From NCBI GenBank assembly GCA_030636255.1, contig DAOVXH010000089.1, forward strand, positions 1 to 7,131: a DNA stretch of 7,131 nt. Direction: 5' to 3'. The notes beneath the pieces were generated by a model. That model did no database searches. It was not told where the DNA came from and worked only from the letters and a program-made list of their open reading frames with translations. The number at the start of each line of letters is the position of its first letter. The first letter of the stretch is position 1. A program made the position numbers and the translations under genes. Origin of the DNA: Methanomassiliicoccales archaeon. Its GTDB lineage: Archaea; Thermoplasmatota; Thermoplasmata; SG8-5. Shown here piece by piece: positions 1-5,980 of the stretch.

Positions 1-2429
1 ACTGTAACCACCCGGTCATCAGCCTTGATTCGCATGATTCTGACACCCTGGGTTGCCCTGCCGATGACACGAATATCAGACACTGGCATGCGTATTACCA
101 TGCCGGATTCTGAAGTAACTATGAGTTCATGCTCGTCCGATACCTGGCGGACCATAACTACCTGGCCGTTTCTTTCATTGGCCCGGATGGTCATAACACC
201 CTTTGCGCCGCGCTTTGTTTTCCGATAATTTCCGACAAATGAACGCTTTCCATAGCCGTTTTCTGTTAGCGTGAGGATAGATTCTTCCTCTGAACTCACA
301 ATGGCCATTGAGACAACCTCGTCCTTTGGAGCCAGTGTCATTCCCTTGACACCGATGGAGTGTCTGCTGACAGTTCGCACATCTGACTCGGAGAATCTCA
401 CTGCCTGGCCTCGCTTGGAAGCCAGTATTACTTCCTGATTTCCGTCGGTCATTGCTACCCGAACCAGTTCGTCGTCTTCACGGAGCTTCACGGCCCATAT
501 GCCAGTTACTCTTGGGCGCTTGTATGCCGAGAGAATGGTCTTCTTGATTATTCCCTTCTTGGTTGCAAACATTAGCCAGTGCTGGTCATCATATTCCTTG
601 ATTGGCATTGCTGTAGTGACTAACTCACCATCCTCCAGTCTTGGAAGCAGATTGATTATGGCCTTGCCCTTGGCATGCCTTCCGCCTACAGGAATCTTCC
701 AGGCCTTGAGCCAGTATACGCGACCTTTGTTGGTGAAGAACATGATGAAATTGTGAGTTGATGTAACGAATAGCTTGGTGACATAATCCTCTTCCTTGGT
801 TTCCATGCCAATAAGTCCAACACCGCCCCGGCGCTGGGCCTTGTAGGTATCCAATGGCAGTCTCTTGATATAGCCAGTCTGGGTAATGCTGACTACAACA
901 TCTTCCTCGGGAATCAAATCTTCAATGTCCATATCATCTGCGTGGACAACATAGTCGGTCTTTCTCTCGTCGCCATACCTGTTCTTGATTTCTTCCAGTT
1001 CTTCCTTGATGATGGTCAGTACACGGTCTGCCTTGTCCAGAATATCGCTTAAGTCAGCTATGATATTGATAAGCATGGCATGCTCATCTTTCACGCCCTG
1101 GCGCTCCATATTTGTGAGCTTGCTCAATCTCATGTCCAGAATTGCCTTTGCCTGTTCAATGGAAAGCATGAACTGGGCCATCAGCGCCTCCCTGGCCTCC
1201 TCGGAGCTCTTGGACTTGCGTATTAGAGCAATTACATCATCAATTTTGTCCAGTGCTATGAGTAAACCTTCCAGAATATGGGCCCTGGCCTTTGCCTTGT
1301 TCAGGTCATAGGTTGTGCGCTTGGTGACGATTACCTTGCGGTGTTCGATATAATGTTCCATCAGTTCCTTGAGGTTCAGGACCTTTGGCTCATTGTTCAC
1401 CAGAACAAGATTGATAATTCCGAAGGTTGTCTGCATCTGCGTGTGTTTGAATAGCTGATTGAGTATAACTTCCTCCATCATTCCCTTTTTAAGCTCTATT
1501 ACAATGCGCATTCCCTTCCTATCACTCTCGTCCCTTAGGTCTGTTATGCCCTCGACTTTCTTGGCCTTAACAAGGTCTGCAATGTTCTCTATGAGCTTTG
1601 CCTTGTTTACCTGATATGGAATTTCTGTTACAATGATTCTGGATTTACCATTAGCCATTTCTTCGACTATGCTCTTTGCCCGGACACGTATTCGACCACG
1701 GCCAGAATTATAGGCCTCAACTATGCCAGCAAGTCCATAGATAGTACCGCCGGTTGGGAAGTCAGGTGCCTGAACAAACTCCATTAAATCAGAAACATCG
1801 GCCTCAGGATTGTCAATAAGGTGAGTAAGGCCGTCCACTATCTCTCTAAGATTGTGAGGCGGCATATTGGTGGCCATTCCCACAGCTATGCCTGTTGTTC
1901 CATTCACAAGCAAGTTTGGAATCCTGCTTGGCAGGACTGTTGGCTCCTGGAAACTGCCATCAAAGTTGTCAACGAATTTAACGGTGTCCTTGTCAATATC
2001 AGACAGCATTTCCTCGGCTGTTCGTCTCATACGGCACTCTGTGTACCTCATGGCTGCTGCACTGTCGCCATCAACACTGCCGAAATTACCCTGGCCGTCA
2101 ATTAACATGTACCTTAAGCTGAAGGACTGGGCCATTCGCACCAATGCACCATAAAGTGCCTGGTCGCCGTGGGGATGATACTTACCAAGAACGTCACCCA
2201 CTACACGAACAGATTTCTTGAAAGAACGGTTGTGACTGAGGCCAAGCTCATTCATTCCGTGGAGAATTCTCCGATGAACTGGCTTCAGACCGTCACGAAC
2301 ATCTGGCAATGCCCTGGAAACAATAACGCTCATTGCATAGTCAATGTAACATTTTTCCATTTCTTTCTCAATTGGCTGTGCAACAATCTTTTCCCCTTTT
2401 GTGTCAATATTAATTTCTGGTTCTTCCAT
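1..2429 (-). CDS. gyrA: DNA gyrase subunit A (3' end beyond window)
   Basis: GyrA is the DNA-cleaving and rejoining subunit of type IIA topoisomerase. With GyrB (A2B2) it adds negative supercoils in an ATP-dependent reaction. The frame is open for 809 codons with no stop, so only the last few residues and any acidic tail lie past the left edge. Visible landmarks are the N-terminal YIDYAMSVIVSRALPDVRDG, the helix-turn-helix region with HPHGDQALYG, the catalytic Tyr129 in AAMRYTE preceded by Arg128, GIAVGMATNMPPHN with the DNA-intercalating Ile, and IPYQVNKAKL. The GyrA box QRRGGVG at residues 532-538 opens the C-terminal DNA-wrapping beta-pinwheel and separates gyrase from topoisomerase IV. 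The roughly 35-residue insertion of E. coli GyrA is absent, as in Gram-positive enzymes. Start: the ATG lies 4 bases after the gyrB stop and a GTGAT motif overlaps that stop, so translational coupling is likely. Two residues at the classic quinolone-contact sites are unusual (Gln90, Gly94). Confidence 0.98.
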   Translation of the reverse strand, partial: MEEPEINIDTKGEKIVAQPIEKEMEKCYIDYAMSVIVSRALPDVRDGLKPVHRRILHGMNELGLSHNRSFKKSVRVVGDVLGKYHPHGDQALYGALVRMAQSFSLRYMLIDGQGNFGSVDGDSAAAMRYTECRMRRTAEEMLSDIDKDTVKFVDNFDGSFQEPTVLPSRIPNLLVNGTTGIAVGMATNMPPHNLREIVDGLTHLIDNPEADVSDLMEFVQAPDFPTGGTIYGLAGIVEAYNSGRGRIRVRAKSIVEEMANGKSRIIVTEIPYQVNKAKLIENIADLVKAKKVEGITDLRDESDRKGMRIVIELKKGMMEEVILNQLFKHTQMQTTFGIINLVLVNNEPKVLNLKELMEHYIEHRKVIVTKRTTYDLNKAKARAHILEGLLIALDKIDDVIALIRKSKSSEEAREALMAQFMLSIEQAKAILDMRLSKLTNMERQGVKDEHAMLINIIADLSDILDKADRVLTIIKEELEEIKNRYGDERKTDYVVHADDMDIEDLIPEEDVVVSITQTGYIKRLPLDTYKAQRRGGVGLIGMETKEEDYVTKLFVTSTHNFIMFFTNKGRVYWLKAWKIPVGGRHAKGKAIINLLPRLEDGELVTTAMPIKEYDDQHWLMFATKKGIIKKTILSAYKRPRVTGIWAVKLREDDELVRVAMTDGNQEVILASKRGQAVRFSESDVRTVSRHSIGVKGMTLAPKDEVVSMAIVSSEEESILTLTENGYGKRSFVGNYRKTKRGAKGVMTIRANERNGQVVMVRQVSDEHELIVTSESGMVIRMPVSDIRVIGRATQGVRIMRIKADDRVVT

Positions 2430-2433
2430 AATA

Positions 2434-4335
2434 TCACACATCCAGGTTCACAACGTCTTTTGCATGGGCGGTTATGAAATCCCTTCTTGGCTCTACTGCA
2501 TCACCCATCAAAATAGTGAACAGTTCGTCAGCCAACATTGCATCATCGATGGTCACCAATAACAGAATCCGGTTCTCCGGGTCCATTGTAGTATCCCATA
2601 ATTGATGGTCATTCATTTCTCCTAAACCCTTGTACCTCTGGACACCCCAGCCATCGCCCTTTTCCTTGAGAAGTTCGTCTTTCTCATGGTCGGTGAACAC
2701 CCAGTGCTCGGTCTTGCCCTTTGATATCCTGTACAATGGCGGCTGTGCAATATACACATAGCCAGCCTCGATTAATGGCTTCATGTATCGGTACAAAAAG
2801 GTAAGCAGAAGCGTTCGAATATGAGCGCCGTCAATATCAGCGTCAGTCATGATTATTAGCTTGTGATAACGGGCCTTTGTCAGGTCAAATTCTTCTCCGA
2901 TATTAGTTCCAAAGGCAGTGATTAAATTTCTTATTTCATTGTTCTTCAGAATCTTGTCCAGCCTAGCCTTTTCAACGTTCAGGATTTTACCACGAAGCGG
3001 AAGAATGGCCTGGAATTCTCGATTCCTACCTTGCTTGGCAGAACCGCCTGCAGAATCTCCCTCCACAATGTAGAGTTCGGACTTTGCTGGATCCTTTTCC
3101 GAGCAGTCAGCCAGCTTACCAGGCAATCCGCCGCCCTCTAGGAATCCCTTTCTTCGGGTTAATTCTCTTGCTTTCCTGGCAGCCTCCCTGGCCTGGGCCG
3201 ATAAGATGGATTTTTGAATGCTGATTTCTGCGATTTTCGGGTTTTCCTCAAGGAACTCAGCCAACTTATCATTGACAAGTGATTCAACAATACCTCTCAT
3301 TTCGCTGTTTCCCAATTTTGTCTTGGTCTGGCCTTCAAATTGAGGTTCGCCCAGTTTCACGCTGATGATTGCTGTTAAACCTTCCCTGACATCCTCTCCG
3401 CTAAGGGACATTGTCTTGTCTGTGAGATATTTATTCTTCCTGGCATAATCATTAAGTGTCCTGGTGAGCGCGGCCCTGAAACCGCTTAGATGGGTTCCGC
3501 CCTCGATGGTGTTTATGTTATTGGCATAAGTATGAATGGCTTCCCGGTAACTGTCAGTATATTGCATTGCAATCTCCAGCTGGGTGTCACCTTTTGAACC
3601 AGAGAAATATATGGGTTCAGCGTGGAGTGTGTTCTTTGCCCTGTTGATATACCTGACATATTCTATTATTCCGCCATCATACTTGAAAACGTTCTTGGAC
3701 TCCTCGTCATCTTCCATCTCCACGGTGATGCGAAGACCGCTGTTCAGGAAAGCCAGCTCCCTCATTCGATTGAGAATAACATTGAAATCAAAATCCAATG
3801 TCTCGAAAATCTGGTCATCTGGCATGAAAACTACGGTTGTTCCATTATGCTGGGCTCCATCAGAGACTTTCATTTCTCCCACTGGCAGGCCGCGTTCAAA
3901 CCTCATTTCATAGAATTTTCCGTCCTTCTCCACTGTGGCAACCAACCATTCTGCCAGGCCATTTACCACCGAGACACCAACGCCATGCAGACCGCCAGAT
4001 ACCTTGTAGCTCTTATTGTCAAACTTACCACCGGCATGAAGCTTTGTCATGACTATTTCCAATGCTGGCTTCTTGTATTTTGGATGCAGTCCAACCGGAA
4101 TTCCCCGACCATTGTCCCGGACTGTGACACTGCCGTCCTTGTTTACGCTGACATTTATCTCAGTGCAGTAACCGGCCATTGCCTCATCAATGCTATTGTC
4201 CACAACTTCGTAGACCAGATGGTGCAAACCATGGGTGTCTGTACTACCAATGTACATGCTCGGTCGCTTTCTCACTGCCTCCAGGCCTTCTAGAACCTGA
4301 ATGTTCTCAGCGTCATACTTCTCGTCGGGTGCCAT
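2434..4335 (-). CDS. gyrB: DNA gyrase subunit B
   Basis: GyrB is the ATPase subunit of DNA gyrase. It captures the DNA segment that is passed through the break made by GyrA. The 633-residue protein is complete and has the length of the short GyrB form, without the ~170-residue Toprim insertion of E. coli. The GHKL ATPase domain shows catalytic Glu43 and Asn47 in EVVDNSIDEA, DNGRGIP at 74-80 and the ATP lid GGLHGVGVSVVNGL from 114. The transducer domain has the ATP-sensing QTKTKLGN loop (Lys338). The Toprim domain has EGDSAGG (Glu425) and the metal-binding DADIDG (Asp498, Asp500, Asp502), followed by QRYKGLGEMN. Start: the chosen ATG gives the standard MAPDEKYDAENIQVLEGLEAVRKRPSMYIG N-terminus and has GGAG 8 bases upstream. 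The open frame extends 30 codons further up, but that part covers the TATA box and has no family similarity. The gene is operonic with gyrA and divergent from the eL40 gene. Confidence 0.98.
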   Translation of the reverse strand: MAPDEKYDAENIQVLEGLEAVRKRPSMYIGSTDTHGLHHLVYEVVDNSIDEAMAGYCTEINVSVNKDGSVTVRDNGRGIPVGLHPKYKKPALEIVMTKLHAGGKFDNKSYKVSGGLHGVGVSVVNGLAEWLVATVEKDGKFYEMRFERGLPVGEMKVSDGAQHNGTTVVFMPDDQIFETLDFDFNVILNRMRELAFLNSGLRITVEMEDDEESKNVFKYDGGIIEYVRYINRAKNTLHAEPIYFSGSKGDTQLEIAMQYTDSYREAIHTYANNINTIEGGTHLSGFRAALTRTLNDYARKNKYLTDKTMSLSGEDVREGLTAIISVKLGEPQFEGQTKTKLGNSEMRGIVESLVNDKLAEFLEENPKIAEISIQKSILSAQAREAARKARELTRRKGFLEGGGLPGKLADCSEKDPAKSELYIVEGDSAGGSAKQGRNREFQAILPLRGKILNVEKARLDKILKNNEIRNLITAFGTNIGEEFDLTKARYHKLIIMTDADIDGAHIRTLLLTFLYRYMKPLIEAGYVYIAQPPLYRISKGKTEHWVFTDHEKDELLKEKGDGWGVQRYKGLGEMNDHQLWDTTMDPENRILLLVTIDDAMLADELFTILMGDAVEPRRDFITAHAKDVVNLDV

Positions 4336-4343
4336 AATATCAA

Positions 4344-4347
4344 CTCC
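4344..4347 (-). promoter_or_regulatory. Shine-Dalgarno site of gyrB
   Basis: GGAG stands 8 bases before the ATG at 4335 on the minus strand. It complements the archaeal 16S 3' tail and selects this start over the in-frame ATG 30 codons upstream, which would lie upstream of the predicted transcription start. Confidence 0.65.
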
Positions 4348-4384
4348 ACTATATGCCCGAACAAGAATTAATTTGCCCACCGAG

Positions 4385-4395
4385 CATATATAATT
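4385..4395 (-). promoter_or_regulatory. TATA box of gyrBA, proximal
   Basis: On the minus strand this reads AATTATATATG, a good archaeal TATA element. With the usual 25-27 base spacing, transcription would start near 4363, giving a leader of about 28 bases that contains the GGAG site. The assignment rests on motif and spacing only. Confidence 0.6.
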
Positions 4396-4400
4396 GCGTG

Positions 4401-4426
4401 TATGCGCGAGGAAAGTCGCGCGCATA
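4401..4426. repeat. GC-rich dyad in the gyrB/eL40 divergent promoter
   Basis: Two overlapping inverted repeats are present. TATGCGC (4401-4407) pairs with GCGCATA (4420-4426). GCGCGA (4404-4409) pairs with TCGCGC (4416-4421) around the six-base loop GGAAAG. The GC-rich block is conspicuous in an otherwise AT-rich intergenic region and has a TATA-like element on each side. A transcription-factor operator is possible, but no known regulator site is recognised. Confidence 0.5.
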
Positions 4427-4434
4427 TATATAAG
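4423..4434 (-). promoter_or_regulatory. Second TATA-like element upstream of gyrB
   Basis: The minus strand reads CTTATATATATG, a stronger TATA match than the proximal box but further upstream. If used for gyrB, the start would be near 4402 with a leader of about 67 bases. Because the core is nearly palindromic it could also act rightward for the eL40 gene, with a start near 4455. Which use is real cannot be told from sequence. Confidence 0.4.
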
Positions 4435-4467
4435 TATGTAAAAACCATAGAAAATCCTTCGAAATCA

Positions 4468-4476
4468 TTTAATATA
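4468..4476 (+). promoter_or_regulatory. TATA box of the eL40 gene
   Basis: TTTAATATA is centred about 42 bases before the eL40 start codon. The expected transcription start is near 4498, giving a leader of about 17 bases that still includes the AGGTG ribosome site. An A-rich stretch just upstream (GAAAT, 4461-4465) sits where the TFB recognition element is expected. Confidence 0.55.
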
Positions 4477-4503
4477 GATTGCAATATCCCCGGAATACGA
4501 CCC

Positions 4504-4509
4504 AAGGTG
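4504..4509 (+). promoter_or_regulatory. Shine-Dalgarno site of the eL40 gene
   Basis: AAGGTG lies five bases before the ATG at 4515 and matches the GGAGGTGATC complement of the archaeal 16S tail. It supports this start for a gene too short to be found reliably by length alone. Confidence 0.65.
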
Positions 4510-4514
4510 TTTAA

Positions 4515-4664
4515 ATGGCAAGATTTCCAGAAGCAGAGGCAAGAATACTTGACAAAAAGATATGCATGAAATGCTATGCCAGCAATCCAACTAAGGCCAC
4601 CAAGTGCAGAAAATGCGGCTATGTTAAGCTGAGGCCCAAGGCAAAGGAATCCAGAAGTCGATAG
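4515..4664 (+). CDS. rpl40e: Large-subunit ribosomal protein eL40 (L40e)
   Basis: This short gene encodes a 49-residue basic zinc-ribbon protein of the archaeal 50S subunit. It is homologous to the ribosomal part of the eukaryotic ubiquitin-L40 fusion; here, as in other archaea, no ubiquitin is fused. The sequence begins MARFPEAEARIL, characteristic of the family. Two CXXC pairs follow, Cys17/Cys20 and Cys31/Cys34, which would bind one zinc ion, then KCGYVKLRPKAKE and a short basic tail. The length matches known archaeal L40e proteins (about 48-50 residues), so the gene is complete. It has its own TATA box and ribosome site and is divergent from gyrB. The next gene on the right is on the opposite strand, so this appears to be a single-gene transcript. 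Confidence 0.95.
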   Translation: MARFPEAEARILDKKICMKCYASNPTKATKCRKCGYVKLRPKAKESRSR

Positions 4665-4722
4665 ATTTGGGTTTGTTTCACAGATTTGTTCAGTAGTGTG
4701 AGCCAATATTCTATTTTATGGG

Positions 4723-4756
4723 AAATACATTAAAGCTACATTTAAATGTATTTTTT
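4723..4756 (+). terminator. Putative AT-rich terminator after the eL40 gene
   Basis: AAATACATT (4723-4731) pairs with AATGTATTT (4745-4753), a 9-bp stem with a 13-base loop. A perfect 14-base palindrome, TACATTTAAATGTA (4737-4750), overlaps it and is followed directly by six T residues (4751-4756). It lies between two convergent genes, where a terminator is expected. Archaeal termination depends mainly on T runs, so the hairpin itself may not matter. Confidence 0.4.
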
Positions 4757-4772
4757 ATGGAGGATTGGTGGA

Positions 4773-5822
4773 CTATTTTTCTTCTTTTGAACTTCTCAAG
4801 ATAAACACTGAAGTCACAATAACTGCCAGGACCATGGTAACAAGAGCAAACGTCCACCAGGGAAACTCTTCACTGACATTTGGGTCATTTAATACATAAA
4901 TTGTAAAGTCGGCCTGATCACTATTATCTGCAGCATCGGTGACATTCAATATAACTTCATATTCCCCAACCTCCCAGAACCTGAATTCCGGGTTCTGGCC
5001 GTTCAGGGTAACTGATGTTCCATTGTGAACAAAGGTCCACGTATACTCGTCTATGCCTACATTGTCCGTGGAATCTGAGCCATCGAAGGCCATAAGCTCC
5101 TCAACTATCACAAATTGGTCAATGCCAGTATCCGCCACAGGAGCCTCGGCATCGGTTATTGTAATTTGAAAAAAACAAATACCAACATTATCATAGGCAT
5201 CCATGACCTCAAGGCTACCGCTGAAGGAGCCAACATCTGTGAAGTTGAAGTATGGGGCTTCGCCATAAAGAATCACCAGGCCAATATCGTCATCAAATGT
5301 CCATGTGTAATTGACAATAGCAACATTGTCACTGGAACCAGTGCTATTAAAAATGTATTGATAACTGGTTTCTGTATTGATAATAGAGGGGCAAACAGCA
5401 GAGGGGTTCTCATTATCTTTAACATCCCTTGAAAGCACATCAGTTATGTTCCAGTTTTCTGATGTGTCTCCGGCAGAGATTGTGTAAAACATTGTTATGG
5501 CATTGTCAGGAACTATGAGAGTAGCATGAAAATCTGGACCAGGTGGAGGGGGAGTTCCAGTATATGATGCTATATCATCACTCATAACAATGTGCTCTGG
5601 CGTATTCACACCACCGGGAATCTCAAAATAAACGTAGAGCCGCACAATATCTATCTCCACATCATCTGTCACATATGCCTTGACAGTAAATAACTGCCCT
5701 ATGGAAGGAACACCTGTGGTCATGTCAATTATTTCAGGTTTGGTGGTGTCCGCTGCCTGAGCCATAGGCAGGAGGGACAGGCAAAAAACTATTGCCAATA
5801 CTAATACACTCAACCTTTTCAT
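4773..5822 (-). CDS. Secreted, membrane-anchored PKD/Ig-like domain protein
   Basis: From the preferred ATG this is a 349-residue surface protein of unknown specific role. A signal peptide (MKRLSVLVLAIVFCLSLLPMAQA) covers residues 1-23, with likely Sec cleavage after AQA. An Ig-like domain of about 110 residues follows, ending in a YTISAGDTSENWN-type strand. Two tandem PKD-like repeats span roughly 139-224 and 226-312. Their matching parts are SSDNVAIVNYTWTF and STDNVGIDEYTWTF, and then FTDVGSFSGSLEVMDAYDN and FWEVGEYEVILNVTDAADN. A C-terminal transmembrane helix (PWWTFALVTMVLAVIVTSVFIL) and the charged tail RSSKEEK would leave the domains outside the cell. Seven N-X-S/T sequons suggest glycosylation. 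The only two cysteines of the mature part lie in the first PKD repeat and could form a disulfide. A GTG five codons upstream (5837) is an alternative start; no strong ribosome site marks either. PKD domains usually mediate adhesion or protein and glycan contacts. No catalytic domain is present. Confidence 0.85.
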   Translation of the reverse strand: MKRLSVLVLAIVFCLSLLPMAQAADTTKPEIIDMTTGVPSIGQLFTVKAYVTDDVEIDIVRLYVYFEIPGGVNTPEHIVMSDDIASYTGTPPPPGPDFHATLIVPDNAITMFYTISAGDTSENWNITDVLSRDVKDNENPSAVCPSIINTETSYQYIFNSTGSSDNVAIVNYTWTFDDDIGLVILYGEAPYFNFTDVGSFSGSLEVMDAYDNVGICFFQITITDAEAPVADTGIDQFVIVEELMAFDGSDSTDNVGIDEYTWTFVHNGTSVTLNGQNPEFRFWEVGEYEVILNVTDAADNSDQADFTIYVLNDPNVSEEFPWWTFALVTMVLAVIVTSVFILRSSKEEK

Positions 5823-5870
5823 ATGGACATTGAACACATCACTATTTCATAATCATTTCTGTACCTCGTA

Positions 5871-5882
5871 AATTTTTTATAG
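5871..5882 (-). promoter_or_regulatory. TATA box of the PKD protein gene
   Basis: On the minus strand this reads CTATAAAAAATT. Its centre near 5877 predicts a transcription start around 5851, about 28 bases before the ATG at 5822. The same AT tract read rightward (TTTTTTATAG) could also serve ileS, with a start near 5904. Confidence 0.5.
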
Positions 5883-5908
5883 AAAGGCAAGTATCAGGAA
5901 CTTAATGA

Positions 5909-5955
5909 AGCTGGGCAGCATCATCATAATTAGGTAGAGTACACAAAGCCCAGCT
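5909..5955 (+). repeat. 8-bp inverted repeat in the ileS leader region
   Basis: AGCTGGGC (5909-5916) and GCCCAGCT (5948-5955) are perfect inverted copies separated by 31 bases. They are notably GC-rich for the surrounding leader. The right arm ends 25 bases before the ileS ATG. If transcription starts near 5904, the stem would form at the very 5' end of the ileS mRNA. If it starts from the CATAATTAG element within the loop (5925-5933), the repeat would instead flank the promoter as a DNA operator. No known riboswitch is recognised. Confidence 0.45.
5925..5933 (+). promoter_or_regulatory. Alternative TATA-like element for ileS
   Basis: CATAATTAG is centred about 52 bases before the ileS start and would give a transcription start near 5955 with a leader of about 26 bases. 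It is a weaker TATA match than TTTTTTATAG at 5873-5882, which would give a leader of about 77 bases. The two cannot be separated by sequence alone. Confidence 0.3.
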
Positions 5956-5970
5956 CATGCTAGAACTTTT

Positions 5971-5976
5971 GGTGAT
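5971..5976 (+). promoter_or_regulatory. Shine-Dalgarno site of ileS
   Basis: GGTGAT is an exact match to the core of the archaeal anti-Shine-Dalgarno complement, four bases before the ATG at 5981. It argues against the in-frame ATG at 5957, which lies upstream of this site. Confidence 0.7.
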
Positions 5977-5980
5977 TTGC

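Noticed and set aside
1821..2477. Several plus-strand frames of 94-102 codons opposite gyrA
   Set aside because: All are antisense to the highly conserved N-terminal part of gyrA, overlap one another, and lack any recognisable signal or domain.
3622..4293. A 223-codon open frame on the plus strand inside gyrB
   Set aside because: It is antisense to the conserved ATPase region of gyrB, has no recognisable domain, and has no promoter or ribosome site; it is a by-product of gyrB codon use.
4336..4425. A 30-codon N-terminal extension of gyrB beginning at 4425
   Set aside because: It covers the predicted TATA box and leader and has no similarity to GyrB. The ATG at 4335 has GGAG at a suitable distance and gives the standard N-terminus.
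4368..4706. A 112-codon minus-strand frame across the eL40 gene
   Set aside because: It overlaps the clearly real eL40 gene in antisense and crosses the divergent promoter region; its translation resembles no known protein.
5957..5980. An earlier in-frame ATG for ileS
   Set aside because: The perfect GGTGAT site lies between this ATG and the one at 5981, and the extra eight residues are not a family feature.
5838..5980. A bacterial T-box riboswitch upstream of ileS
   Set aside because: The region is too short, lacks the T-box sequence and a terminator/antiterminator pair, and the genome is archaeal.
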